A DNA stretch of 64,000 bases. It comes from Ceratorhiza oryzae-sativae (taxonomy: Eukaryota > Basidiomycota > Agaricomycetes > Cantharellales > Ceratobasidiaceae). Shown piece by piece: positions 10,911-24,000 of the stretch (positions are counted from its first letter, which is position 1; every line of letters starts with the position of its first letter). The translations under genes and the position numbers were made by a program. The DNA is taken from assembly GCA_030998015.1 (NCBI GenBank), contig JARWMV010000253.1:434001-498000 (forward strand), given 5' to 3'. The notes under the pieces were generated by a model. The model was not told the DNA's origin. It was given only the letters and a program-made list of their open reading frames with translations, and did not search any database.

Positions 10911-13900
10911 TGGGGTGTGAGATGGACAAGCGAGCTGAGCACTGGCGGGAGCGAATTATATATCGTTCGCCCCCTATGTCGTATCCATTCAGTTCGATCC
11001 CCCAGTTGTGTGGGTTTATTGTACGAGTATAGTTAGACATGTGGTCGCTCCCGAAGCGAGACACTCCTGGTACAAACGTCGATAAACATCCGGATCCAGC
11101 CCCAATCTCCTGGCCGATCAAGCTTCCGATTCGGCGTTCAAACGGCAATCCTCGCGTGTTTGGCTCGCGCACACGGCCATCAGCCCAGCTTGTCGAGTTC
11201 AACGCGCCAAACAGGTCGCATATACCGTATGCCAGCGTGATGCCTCGTCTCTTAGGTGTGGTCCCCAACAGAAATTAAATAGTATGTTTGGTTCGCCTTC
11301 TAATTCCCAGGTCTATCACCCCAGCTCGATATCCATCGGCGCACCCACCCCAAAAGAGAGTGCCTACTTTGGGACTATTGTCAGATCTGGATCCAGGGGC
11401 ACCCTCCAGTTTGCCGATCGAGAGCTTCAGCCCGCGTGCGTACAAACCACGTTTACGCTCAATTCAATCACGCTGTAGCCCTGGGCTTAGGTATCTCGTG
11501 CAAGCGTGTTTTCTGCTGCCAGTTATGGAGGCTATCGTCTCAGTGTAGATCGCGTGCAACTTGAATCGATTATTCGAATCACCATGTCCAGATGCACTAG
11601 ATGCCGGGAAATATGGCTGGGAAACTATGCCGAGGATATCACGTTTGGTTGACATGCCTCCTGTCCTGCGGTTAAGCTCCAGTGGCAGTGTCTTCCGTTA
11701 ATTGCACAACTCCGGTCAAGTCTAGTCGGAGCCTTCAGGGGATCGGTGACTCCACTCCTGGAGACAATCGGCCAATATACCACGTGTTTACTCGTATGTA
11801 CGAGGTGCGGTTATTCTGCCCGGAAAAGAACCAGAGAGTTGCGGCCACGATGAAAAGGAAAGAAGCACAACTAAATAGCCATAATATCCCCGCAGCACAA
11901 GCATCGGCATTCCAGCCCACGAGGGCTGTTCCCCGCTTAGCCTGGGTATGAAGGTATTGTGCTGTACCTTTTGCTTTTGCGAGATATTGTTTGGGCGCCC
12001 GCTTCTAGTCTCTGTTTATCCCAGTAGGATGATTCGATGCCCGCCACGGATGCTTTATGATTTATATGAATCTAGATCGTGATTCCAGCGGGATGACTCA
12101 TGTCGTTGGTTCACATGCCGTTTCGAAACAGAAGGTCGCCCGGCGGCTTTCCGTTGCAGATCTTTGGGATGTTACGTTCGGATCTCCGCCCACCCATGTA
12201 TTCAATACATCAGTGTTCATAGCATACAATCATTAAGTACAGCCCTAGAGTTAAGCATAAGAACACATGAACTCATCACAAACAGTTAGGCGCCGTTGGC
12301 GACTTGCGGCTAAGAAAACCTAGTATTCTTGAGTTTGATCGATGAGCGCGGGAATGTCCTGTTATCCGGACTGTGCGAGCCTGCGAAGATAGGCTACGAG
12401 AGGCCTTGGCTAGGTATGGGATGATGTGTACGCGCTATTTAATCACAATATAGGCCATTAACATTCTCTCTTCATAAATTACTTCAGATTCTTTGGTTCA
12501 GTCTTCAGCATTTTCCAATTTCATAAACTCTAGGGTGTGGTGACACCACTATTTAGACTATACTTCACTAACCGGCTCTGGGTAATCTTGGCAGATATTT
12601 ATGAGATCCTGAGGCTAAAATATAGTACAGAGAGATCCCATACAGGCATACAGACATGGACAAAAGCTCGAGTAAACCGTTTTGAGCATTGGCAATGCTG
12701 TAGTCCGCATTGAACACCAGTTCCATCTCCTCGAGTCTCCCTAAGTTTGTTAAGATCTGCTTTCGCTCCAGGTCACATATGATGGTGTTGCCTCAAGCCG
12801 AATCATACCTAATACTATGGGGCTGCATCCATGGATCATGGTCATGTAGTGGTGGTAGTCGGAACGGAAATTACTTGCACCAAGCAATGCAACTGTCCAT
12901 ATGAGACTCATGCCTGATAACGATGTCCGACTTATCACCGTCACATCGAGCTCGAAGACAATTGATACCAGGCACTGTTTGTAGAGATCGAACCTATAGA
13001 ACAATATCTAATATATAAGTAAAGCTTCTTAGCTAGAGCTGTTAGGCTCGTATGTAAGATTAAATGCAATCGTGTATTCGATAGTAAGAAGAGAGTACAA
13101 GAGATTGGTGTCTCAACTACAGTATAGAGCGAAGCTCTTTTATACACGGGTAGAGAGAACATTCGAGAGTAGAGCGACGTGGTTACACATTGTAGTTAAC
13201 ATATCAGTTGACGTATACGTAGTAGAAGTGAAAAGAAAAGACATAGAAAGCAATACACAAGTGAATTGCATGCACGAATGAAATAGTCACGTACTTCAGT
13301 AATACAGCTATTATCATATCGCAACACTGTTGCTTCAGGCACGAGACGGAGCTTTTTGTGTCCCTTTCATGGCTATGGGACTGCAGGTTGATTTTTGATG
13401 ATGTTTTCAATGAACTCTCTCACGCAGGGTGGTTTCGGGGTGGTTTCGGGGAGTTAGTTACGAATGTACTTGGCTCAACTACGAAGGTAGCAAACTTTGT
13501 ATTTACTGTACCTAGTCACGAATGTACTACAAGGGACAGTGAGAAAGAGAGATACATGAGAAAAGAAAGAAAACCTATACTACGAAGGTATAGAACTAAG
13601 GAGAGAATGTTTTCGCAGAGACACGCATGATATCAGATATGGACAAACAGGTACAAGCACACCGTATACATGAATGGATATGATTGTAAATTCGACAAAA
13701 TCGGGGTATCCAGAGGTCCATAGAAATCTTTACACATATTTCCAGGGATTCTTGGTACTCTCAAAGCGCAAAGCGATACCATGCATGAGCGCCCTCGCCT
13801 AGTCGAAGCTCCTTCATGTACCCGATGTTGAGTTCTTCAAGCACTGGCTTTGGACATTGTTGAAGCGTGTGAGGTTAGAGACGCTTCAAAGGTACTTATC

Positions 13901-14587
13901 AAAGTGCTAGAAGCGATTGAGCTCCCTGTAGAGTACACCCAGAAGAGTGAGGAAAACGTTGCTGGAGTTTGAGAGACACTTGTCTATTGGTTTACGTAAT
14001 ATCAGAGCACAGGCAGCGAGAAACGGTATAGCGTCGATATTACAGATATGAGAGCAGGTTCGTTCAACAAACCTTGGTACGAAAATGACGTGGTAGAGGC
14101 TCAGCCAGCTCTAATTTACTTCCCAAGCCTTAGCCCATCTGTCTCCGTTCCACGCCGTGCCACAACATAGTTCAACTTTAGACCTTGATGGTCTATGTGG
14201 TATAGGTTATATGGATGAATTGGGCTGCAATCGTAGAGCCTACTAGCCACAGCATGGAGCCTTTCACATAAGTGACGATAAACAACTGGATTTACCTGGA
14301 TTTCTTGTTTCAACTTAGCTTTCAAGCGCCGATCCTCAACGTTGGCAAGTCGATTATATTATCCTATTTTCTCATTCCTGGTTTTTCAAGCTCTGAAGGG
14401 ATCTCACGGTATACCCATCCCTTTTACGTTTCGTAGCCGTCAATCAATAGGCGCAAGACACGAACAGGCTGACAATAATCAATATTGGAAATTAACCAAA
14501 ATCTTGCTACGGTTTGTGAAGCGAGGCTGAAGAAACCCACTCTCCCGCTACCACAGCGACACGTCTATATCGATTAGCCAAAGCATC
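10911..14587. other. Gene-poor 3.7-kb stretch
   Basis: No gene I can support. Open frames are short and lack family features. One segment on the minus strand (about 11970-11735) reads as a possible exon with a membrane-helix-like run (GILWLFSCASFLFIVAATLW) after a plausible acceptor CCCAG, reminiscent of a small fungal membrane protein, but no complete gene can be built around it. The 12.4-13.7 kb part is AT-richer with many stops. A small direct repeat, GGTGGTTTCGGGG twice, lies at about 13430-13450. It may hold decayed sequence next to the P450/transposon block. Confidence 0.4.
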
Positions 14588-16685
14588 ATGGGGCAGATAA
14601 TTTCTACCAACCCGCAACTCGTAGTTGGAACTTTGGCAGTCGCTGTTGTCCCATGGACAATCTACCAATGGCTGAAACCTAAACCACTCACGAATTTTCC
14701 TCACAATCCCGTCACTAGCATATTTGGCGACATACCTGAGCTCATAAAATTAATGAAAGAAGAAAAAATGAACGTGATGGACTATTTTGGAGTTCTTGTA
14801 GCCAGACATGGCCCGGTTGTACAGGCAAGTGTCGACTCTGTTATAGGCATTTTTACTTTAGTAATATCGTGTTGTTAGATGGCTATGGGCAAGAAAGTCA
14901 CGCTGCTCATTGCCGATCATAGTGTAATAGAACAACTTTTTGTTCGAGAAAAGTGCGTTGATATGTCGGCAGAAACAAACAAAGCGTCAGTAAATGTTCC
15001 CTCACAACTTGCAAAGGATTTAACGGCAAATATGCCATTCAGTTTTCGAGGGCCGATGCCTACCGGTCAAATTTCTCTCCCAGCGAGTAAGTGACAACGG
15101 TATCCTGCAGAGTGCCTATTCATGCATATCACATAGACGACATGTGGAAGCGCCACCGTCGGATCATGGGCCCAGCGATGACTCGTCGGTATCTCTCTCG
15201 AATGGCTCCGCATATTTCGGCAGCTGCTAAAGAACTCATTGACCTTTGGACCGCCAAGGCTGATCTGGCTGGTGGGAAGTCATTTGATGCAGCTCGTGAC
15301 TTGACCATGGCAATAATGGTAGGCCACTCAATAGCGCCGGGATGAATATATCTAATTTGTTTTAATTGATTACCAGGATAGCACAAGTAAGACTAACTGG
15401 ATTTTTTTCGTGCGAGTCAAATGCTCAATATACTGGTTTTTAGGCACGATTCTGACGGGACAACCTATGGGATGCTTAGTTAACGCTCTCCATTCGTTGG
15501 CCAAGGGCGAATCCACCAAGTCTGGCATAGCGGAATTTTCTGAAGCTGGTCTTCCGCCTATATGCAGAGCAATTGCCACCTATACAAACGTGGTCAATTT
15601 TACCTCCCAGTTTCCATTCGCGTCAGCGATATTCCCGATCTACGCATTCTTCAGCCCTCGATGGCGTCGGGACAAGCAGTTGCTACATACATACTTGTGG
15701 GATGCCGTCGAAGCGGCCAAGAAACGAGAAGGCTTGCTTCTCAACACGAGCGACCTCTTAACGGATGCGGATTGTGTAGTTGACATGGCGGTTCAACAAG
15801 AGATAAGGGAAGGCTCAGAAGGTTTCAGCAAGTCTGAGATGCTAGACGAGCTAATAACATTCATAATGTGCGTAGGAGGTTGCATCTGAGATTACTACTA
15901 AAAATCGCCATGTAGGGGAGCACAAGAGTCATCCGCAGCTACCCTTGCATGGTTTGTCAAGTTCATGACCCTCGATGAAGACTTCCAACGCCGCTTGACC
16001 GATGAAGTTTGCGAAGTCTTTGGGAGCGGGCTAACCGATTCATCTTCAATTACTCTCGGAAATCTGGACAATACTGATGTAACACCTCTGCTTGAAGCTG
16101 TAGTGGCCGAGACACTCCGCTGTGCAACAGTAGGAACCGCATCCAGACGTATTGGTAGGCCGTTCATCTATGATGCTTTGGGATGGTCCAACATATAGCA
16201 CTTGTAGTGGTGAGCGATACGGTAATTATGGGGCGCCACGTCCCCAAAGGCGAGTCGGCTCTCTGGGAATCATGATTATGGCTGCTGATAGGGTAACAGG
16301 TACCGATATCATGGCCCTTACAGGACTATACGGTCTCAGTGAGGCTGCGTGGGGACCTGATGCTAAGCAATGGCGCCCCACCAGGTGGCTGAGGGCTGAT
16401 GGCTCATTCAATGGTAATGCTGGTCCCAGTGGGTATCCGTTTGGCCTGGGCCACCGCGCTTGCTTCGGACAACGCCTCGCGGTACGTGGAGGCCCAACTT
16501 TAACTGGTTGGCTAGCTAATCACATATATTTATAGATGATGCAACTCAAAATATTCATAATCTTCCTTTCGCGTGCATTTAAATTCAAGCCAGTAGCGCC
16601 GGTCGTTGGCTCGTGGACCGCGATTACAGACCTCGTAAACAAGCCAGCTATCAGTTACGTGGCCTTGGAAAGTTGGGGCTTGTAA
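14588..16685 (+). CDS. Cytochrome P450 (family copy 1, plus strand)
   Basis: Membrane-anchored heme monooxygenase of the same family as the minus-strand copies further on. The N-terminus has a hydrophobic anchor (VVGTLAVAVVPWTIYQWL) and a proline hinge (KPKPLTNFPHNP). The helix C region reads MWKRHRRIMGPAMTRRYLSRM. The I-helix is GAQESSAAT instead of the usual AGxDTT. The K-helix ExxR is ETLR, PERF-like region is WRPTRWLRADGSF, and the heme loop is FGLGHRACFGQRLA. The last exon ends ALESWGL, TAA at 16683-16685. Introns sit where they do in the paralogs, including a 10-nt exon at 15377-15386. The intron after VPK uses a GC donor (AAAG|GCGAGT, about 16251-16300) at the position where copies 3 and 4 use GT. 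All essential P450 elements are present, so the gene could be active. Substrate unknown. Confidence 0.87.
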
Positions 16686-16799
16686 AAGGGTTGTTTGAAG
16701 CCGTGAATGATCTTATTAGAAGTGTAATTATTCAGGGCAAGGCGTGGTCACGCCTGTGCGGTGGAAAGGTGATGCCTTGCCGGTCATGTGAATTTATGC

Positions 16800-16884
16800 C
16801 CACTTCGTCTCGCTTGTTGTTTAGACTGGTTCGACCTATGTGTTCGTGTAGCTCTCTAAAGATGTATGCAAAAAAAAAAAAAAA
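16800..16884 (+). mobile_element. LINE 3' tail remnant (poly-A)
   Basis: The segment GACTGGTTCGACC..TGTGTTCGTGTAG..CTCTAAA.ATGTATGC followed by 15 A matches the ends of the two LINE copies at about 29.9 and 30.96 kb. It looks like a very short 5'-truncated LINE insertion. It is preceded by GGTCATGTGA (about 16784-16793) and followed by the sequence ending TCACGTGA (16897-16904), a possible diverged target duplication. Confidence 0.6.
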
Positions 16885-16941
16885 GAACAAGCCTCATCAC
16901 GTGATCCAGCCCGCAAGCGGTTCCGCATCCCAATTTCCAAG

Positions 16942-17130
16942 ATGATCGCCCCCAATGCGATCCCCGATCCAGCACCTACCAATACGCCTGCCGCCAAGAC
17001 TTCGGTCCCGCCAGCCACTGCAACCGCCCCACAAGAGACTAGTGATGAGACTGAAATGGAGATCGAGCCTGCTCTCTCTATTGAAGTCGTCCCGACGTCT
17101 CAGGCCACCATTGAACAGGAGATCGAATGA
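16942..17130 (+). pseudogene. C-terminal remnant of LINE ORF1
   Basis: The frame is open from the left LINE border (reading ARKRFRIPISKM) through a Pro/Thr/Glu-rich tail to TGA 17128-17130. No zinc knuckle is left, so most of ORF1 was lost by 5' truncation. Its stop overlaps the ORF2 start as ATGA at 17127-17130, an arrangement seen where ORF2 is translated by termination-reinitiation. Confidence 0.5.
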
Positions 17131-20100
17131 GTGACGACGACGCAGCACAAGGCAAACATGCTCGAGTCTTACAACTCAATGCTGCCAAATCGAACGCCCG
17201 CACACACGCCATCCTAAACAGCGACACTTATGACGAGTATTCTATTCTGCTTATTCAGGACCCCTGGTGGGGCCGTATTGGGGATGATCACACGTCCTCG
17301 TCTATTATTTATGGCACCGTTAACAGCAGCAAATGGTGGTGTGTCCATCATGGCATGCCGCATCTTGCGGTTGGCCCCTCTGTTGTCACATACGTGCGCA
17401 AGGGTTTGAGATGGCTGGACTACTCCTTCTCGCCCCAGTACCCCTCCTCTATGCACTTGCTCGCTCTTGACTTCTCTATCTATGGCTCACGCTGCACTGT
17501 TACTAACCTCTATTTCCATGGCTCCATGGCCAAGGATGGACTCACTACCCTTTTAGAAACCCCACCCGATTTGGAGAACCCATGCATTTATGCTGGGGAC
17601 TTCAACCTTCATCACAAGCTCTGGTCCCTGGAAGATGGGGTCCCAGGCTCCACCTCAGGACCGGCGAGTGATTTGGCAGAATGGATCCTTACTAATGACA
17701 TTTCCATCCTTAACAGTACAAACATGCCAACTTGGCAAGGGCATGGTGGCCAGCGCGACTCCGTTATCAATCTCACTCTCACTAACAGACCTGCATATGA
17801 CACCAACCTGGTCATCGACTGGGACAGCGTTCAGGCACTCAGTGTTGGGTCGGATCATAATGCGATCACCTGGACCATCAACATCCAAGAAGCCCCCGAG
17901 TTCACCCCCCAACCCAAACTTTACCAATACCAGATTGTGGACGACAAGGAGAACTTCAAGAAGTGGGTTGATGCGTTCACCTGGGCTCTCGAAGCCACAC
18001 CTCCTCTGGAGTCCTACTTGTCGGGAGACGATTGCCAAAACGGGGCCCTCATCATCATGGGGGCCATGAAGACAGCCATCAAGAAGTCCATGCCAAAGTC
18101 TCGAGTAGGCAACAGGGCTAGGCAAGCACCCTGGTGGAATGATGACTGCACCTCTGCGGTCCGACTACTGGTTGATTACTGCAAACATGGGGACAACCCC
18201 GAGGATCGCACGAAACTCCAAGGGGGAGTTTGGAGGGCGATCCGAGCTGCACAACAGAAGCACATGGACCTCTGTGTTGCCACAATGTGCTCAGATGCTG
18301 GTGCTTTTCGCATGCATCAGTGGTCTAACGGTAGACATATCACCAAGACTCCTCCTATCCGCACTGAAACCAGCTTTGCCAACACCGCTAACACTCAATC
18401 TATTGCCTTTCAGAAGAACTTCTTCCCGACAGTACCTCCCAAGGTGGACATGTCATGCATTGATTGCATCCCTCCATGGGAAACTCGTGCTCACCACCCG
18501 ATCACAAGGGAGGAGATCCATGAGGCATTATCATGGTCATCGAACACCTCCGCCCCTGGAGCCTTCGGCTCGAACTACCGAGTTCTCAAATGGGTGTTCA
18601 AGCTGGTACCCGAGGCGCTCATCAAACTCTACAACAGCTGTCTTGACCTAGGCGTACAACCTGCTTGCTTGTGTAACGCTGTGGTTGCTGTCATCCCCAA
18701 ACCCCAAAAAATCGACATGTCCAATCCCAATTCATATTGTCCTATTTCACTGCTTGAAACTCTCAGTAAATGCTTGGAAAAAATCATCACTACTAGGATT
18801 CTGTTCGAAGTTGGCAAATTTACTCTTGTTCCCTTCACTCAGTTCGGTGGTCGTGATTGTTCCTCTTGTACTGATGCTGGTCTCACTATGGTTCACAACA
18901 TACAAAGCTACTGGAAAAATCAACAAAAAGTCTCCCTTCTTACACTTGATATCAAAGGCTATTTCAACAATGTCAATCACTCTCTTTTACTACGCATCCT
19001 CTCTAGACTGGGTTTTTCTGTGAATATTTGTAATTGGCTGCACTCTTATTTCTCTGATTGTACTGTACAGTTTCGTATTGACTCTACTCTCTGTGATATC
19101 CTGTCTATCGCCCCAATTGGGATTCCGCAGGGCTCCCTGCTCTTGCCAATTCTCAGCTCCATCTACTCCCTACCCCTTCTGCTCACCATGGCGGCCGAAC
19201 CAAATGTGGACATCAAGGGCTACGTCGACAACTTCACAATCCTTGCTCACTCGCACTCCATCAGCAAGAACATTGAGATTATTCAGGAAGCCATCAGCAC
19301 TGCCTCGTCTGTATTATGGAAACTTGGTTTGTCATTTGAGCTGGAGAAGTGCAATCTTATCCACTTCGCCTCTCAAAAGAAGGACACCACCACCAACCCT
19401 GGCATCGACCTTGCCCCCACAGGGTCCCCTGTCCAATGGGTCCACACTAAAGCATGCATTTGCTGGCTGGGCTTCTGGCTCGACCACCATCTCCAGTGGA
19501 AAGAACATGTCAAGAAAATGGCTACCAAGGCAATGTCTGCTATTGCTGGTCTGCGTATCACAGCCAATTCCATCTGTGGCATCCAAGTCAAACATGCTCG
19601 CCTACTATACCGAGCCTGCGTCATCCCCATCCTAACGTATGGCTCTGTCATATGGTACACTGGCATCAAGCAAAAAGCCCTCATTGAACCCCTCACACAT
19701 GCTCAGAACTCAGGTCTTCAGTGGCTACTTGGGGCTTTCCGCACCTTGCCGGTCTTGGCTATGGAACACGTGGCCTCCATTCCCCTCATGGCCATCACAC
19801 TACATCGTCTCTCCAAGAACGCCTCCATTCGCCTCTGCCGCCTCCCTGCCCAGTCTGAAGTTGCCAAATGTTTGCCTGCCAACTGGGACACCCACTGTCC
19901 AGACACTCCTCAGCTGCCCCCTGCCAAAACCACCATCATACACCACCTGGCAGGCATGTCCCACCCAGATGCCGAGTTTACCATACCCTACTTGGTACCT
20001 CCATGGGAGCTGCCTCACCCATGGTCCTCCCGTCTTCGCACCCTCTTCCCCATTCACGGCTCATCTGAGGAGGAGCAGAAAATCTTCCTTGAGGCAGCTA

Positions 20101-20149
20101 AGGGTCGCATCAACACAGCCCAATCGGACGGATCTATCCTGGCTTTCAT
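17127..20149 (+). pseudogene. LINE ORF2, endonuclease and reverse transcriptase part
   Basis: The frame starts at ATG 17127. An APE-type endonuclease comes first: LQLNAAKSNA, YAGDFNLHH (GDFN motif, near 17590), and GSDHNAITW (SDH motif, near 17850). The reverse transcriptase follows: AVIPKPQK, CPISLLETLSKCLEKII, TLDIKGYFNNV (motif A), GIPQGSLLLPILS (motif B), and GYVDNFTILA (motif C, near 19220). Motif C is normally [FY]xDD; here the second aspartate is asparagine, which should damage catalysis. The frame enters the inverted repeat of an inserted transposon at 20150; its apparent continuation to 20306 is transposon sequence. The RNase H part resumes at 28824 in the same frame. Originally one polyprotein for target-primed reverse transcription. 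Confidence 0.85.
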
Positions 20150-20531
20150 CAGGAAAACGGCCACCTGCCAACTAGGTCCCAATAGGCACATCAAGGCAAA
20201 TGGGGCAAGTCAAAAAGGTCCCCTGACAAGTAGGACCAGCGAGTGCTCGACGGTGCTCAACAAGAACCTAGGGTCTGAGCCCATTTGGGTGCATAATATG
20301 TCATGACTTGGTGGCGTTTCCGAGCCAGACTTAGACTTCAGCCATGATCGCAGTCCAGCACAGCCTGCATTCTGGATGTTCAAATTGGCGTTCGTCTTTT
20401 GATTTTCCGACAATGAACCAGTGGTGCGTCTTCCTCATGGATTGGGTACCAGTTGCTGACTGTGGCACGACAGTGGCACGCACTTTTGATGTTGTTGATC
20501 ATGTCAAGATTTTGATTGATGCATTTAATCT
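20150..20531 (+). repeat. Left terminal inverted repeat of the Plavaka-like element
   Basis: About 380 bases that match the reverse complement of 28447-28823 closely, with scattered substitutions. The likeness fades just after the TTGATCATGTCAA stretch near 20510. This is far longer than the short inverted repeats of many cut-and-paste transposons. Confidence 0.85.
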
Positions 20532-21019
20532 TGTCCATTCGTTCCCTACTGATGTGGTCGGATTACCATGTGTCACAGCACAGCTGAGCCTGCGCTCCTC
20601 TTCAGTGTGTCCATTGTACAATATGTAGAGCCTAAATACCACCATAAATTATAGGAAATACAAGCTACAGAATATCAGGGGACAAGAACAAAAAATCATC
20701 CACATTATGATACTTATTCAGATAGAAACGGCTATACTTCTCTAATACTGTATCACAAGTGATATCCCGTGGTGCTGCTCCCTGAATAACTGGCGCCAAT
20801 GGACATAATCATAGGACATCTGAAGCAAGCACTATACGATGCTTTTGGTGCATGTCTGACTTGCTGACAGTGTGCATGCATGTCAGGCAACATACTGAGC
20901 GATGAGGTGAGGTAAAGGTGTGTATGTATACCATTGCTGGGGGGTGTGGCACGAACGTGGAGGGCGTCAGCCAGAAGATCAACTGGACTTGGCCAACTGA
21001 GCAATCTAGGTATGGTGGG

Positions 21020-24000
21020 TCAGTGATTAATTGCAAACCAATACAAAGATGAGATGTTCAACACACCACTTAGTGTTATCACTTGTGCTCTGTGTGAGCC
21101 CGATCCCACATAGAACACTGGGTCAGTCTTGCTCGCATGATTCTGAGTTTCGGGTCTAGCTCTAATACGTTGCATTGTTTCACCAGACTTAAATGAGGCA
21201 GATTCTATATGGGTCTGAAGTGCATGCCATGTGTTGATTTCAGTGAATTGGTTGACAGGAATTGGGAGACCGGCCAGGTAAGCGTCGCGGTCAATTTCGT
21301 GCATGAACTGCTTGACGTCCAGGTTGTAAATCTGGCAGACCTGCTGAATCAATTTTCACTGTAATGAAGGATCTTTGTTGAGCTTCTGGAGGTTGTTTAG
21401 GCCATGCGTATGTTGGAGACATGGGTGTGGGTGGCATCTGGGGTTAGGCTTGTTTCGGGGCTCTGTTGGTTGGCGCTTCCGCTTCAGGCTCTCCTTCTTG
21501 CCTGCCACGCCTGCCTGTCGCATCAGCCATCGATGGACCTACAACAAGGGGATATAGTCAGTAATTTATGCACAAGTCCATATGTACTGATGATAATGTT
21601 GCAAAGAAAAGGTAATGCATACCTTATTGGATCCGGGGCTACTTTCCGCACTATCACTATCCTCCGCGTCAACCATACGTTCACCATATGCATCTGGGCT
21701 ATCATAATCTCCCTCGCTCTCGGTCACTAACTGCGACTCTGTGCTGTCTGTCTTGCCATCATCCTTATCCCCATCCTCCTCGCTTTCGCATCTGCCCTTT
21801 GTGACCCCCACCAGGAGGGTGTCAACACTAGAGTTATCGTCAGTGCTATCATCATCTAGAACCCCAGTCAGGTCTGGTTGGTTTATGGCTCTTGTGCAAT
21901 CTCCTGTTCAATGGTTGGAAAGTGATTCTTACCAAACGTAGCTGGTTTTACTCACCTTGCTCGTATATCCCCTGTGATCGCTCCACTAATCGACACCATG
22001 CCATCCATGCCTCGAAATCCCAGATAATCTCGCATTGGTTTAAGTAACGAACGGTCTGCTGCTTCCACTCTCGACGATTAGAGGCTCTGTACGCCTCCTT
22101 AATGCCAACATGGAGATGCTCCATTGTCTCTGTGGTAAAATTATCCACACTTCCCTTTCTTTGAACATGAGGTATGAGATGTCAGATGACATGCATTTTG
22201 GGGATGTTGAAGTGACTAATGACACCATTTTTTCCCCTGCATGTGCCGTTCTCGATCCATGCTTCTCGGTTAGCCATGAACTCGTTGTACGCTTCCTTGT
22301 ACACCTCGAGGGACTGGTCCAAATGAGTCGATAGCTGCACTAGGTAAACACAATCCATAACTCCATGTGTTGCCCATGTAACCTTATCGTTAATAAGTCC
22401 AGGTGCACATGCAACTATTGGAAGGTGGGTTTGCTTGAGCAGACGGTGCTCCACACCAGTCATCTGGGTTATGTGCGATACCCCATGCAGGAACGCTTGG
22501 TCCCCAGCAAAATGCATCTGTGATTGAGTGCGTGTGTCATATTCCGTAGCTCCCATGCCCGTACTATTGAACCAATAGATGTGATCATGAAACATCTTGT
22601 GGAACCCATGAAGAACGTCAGGTGACAAAACCTCAAAGATGTTGAGCCAGGGTAATGACTTCCAAAAAGGTTTATTGACGCTGTTAAGATGTTGTTCTGT
22701 TGCTAGGTTTATAGACTCCTCGAGCGAAGGCGTGCAACCATGGACAGATTTGAAGTCCTTTTTCATCTTTTTGATTCTGTGCAAGATCTTGGTAGGGGTT
22801 CTAGGCAGTCCAGATTCACTGTTGCCAAGGTGAGTGGTATCTTGCTCACAGTGAGGACAAGTCTGTCCACCTAAGCCAGCCACTACCCATTGTTCTTCAA
22901 GGTCTGCAATATACGACGAGAGCTCGTAGAGGACAGAACGAACGTTTCCTTTGGGGTCGACGACATTGTGTGGTTCTGTATGGCGAAGCGGCTGTGTTAT
23001 GACCTCCATGCATCGATGGAACAGGCGCCAGTTAAGCATTCCGAGGATTTTGGTTCGAACGGCTTTTGGGCGATGCTCTAGACTCGACATGGTGTGGTGG
23101 AATTTCAATTTAGGCATGTATGTGACTAAGATCCAAGCATCCTTGCTCGTGCTTGCTCATACTGACTTGTCAATATTAGCTAGACTCATGTATACAGCAT
23201 GTGCAGCAATGTCGCCCGAATGCGTTGACAACTGGGTGGCATCGCTTGCAAGAAGGATCCCACCAAACGTTGTGCCTGCTGGTAACGTGTTCTGATTTTA
23301 TGTCAGTAGCTGGTCGATTTCCACGACTTCTACTCACTTGCCATTCATTCCAATCTCTGGCGGTCCAGGGGTTTTCATATAGTCGTGCAGTCTCATCGGC
23401 ATTGTAATGCATCTCTGGCGCATATGCAATCTTGCCAGCAAACCGTGGGTGTCCCAAGATGAAATCGGCTGTATCTTGCAGGTCTTGCCAAAAAAGGGTA
23501 ACCTTGTCCCTCAAATCTGTGTCTGACAGCGCTATATCCTCCGAATGCCACTCTGGTCCACCAAAGCCCTTCATCTTGTTCCAGATCTTCTTGAACAGGT
23601 CTTTTGCTGATTTGAACGAGTACTTTGCACCACGGTACTAGCCATAAGGTTAGTTAATGTATAACATTGGGTGAAAGCTCACTTACCCTTTCGGTTTTCA
23701 GTAACTTATTAATGCTCCTCTGTGATATATTTGTTGTTGCCATCCATTTGACAGCTTCCCATTCATCCTGCAACCCCCACATCACCCATTCGTTTCCTCC
23801 ACGAAGTGTGTTGTTCTTTACACGCTCAGCCTCCCATCTTGTCTGCCCCTTTCCATAAGTCTGGCCAGCGGTTGGATGCTGGTATATGACTCGATTCTTG
23901 CTGACTATCTGGATGTAGGGATGTCCCAAGGTCAGACAGTGTCGAATGTTGTTGATCGGCTCTGGCTCGGCTTGGACTGATTGCGGTGCAGCTTGAGCGA

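Noticed and set aside
20344..20628. 94-codon plus-strand frame and its look-alike on the minus strand at 28629-28447
   Set aside because: They are the same sequence in the two inverted repeats of the DNA transposon. The likeness is repeat homology, not evidence of two genes.
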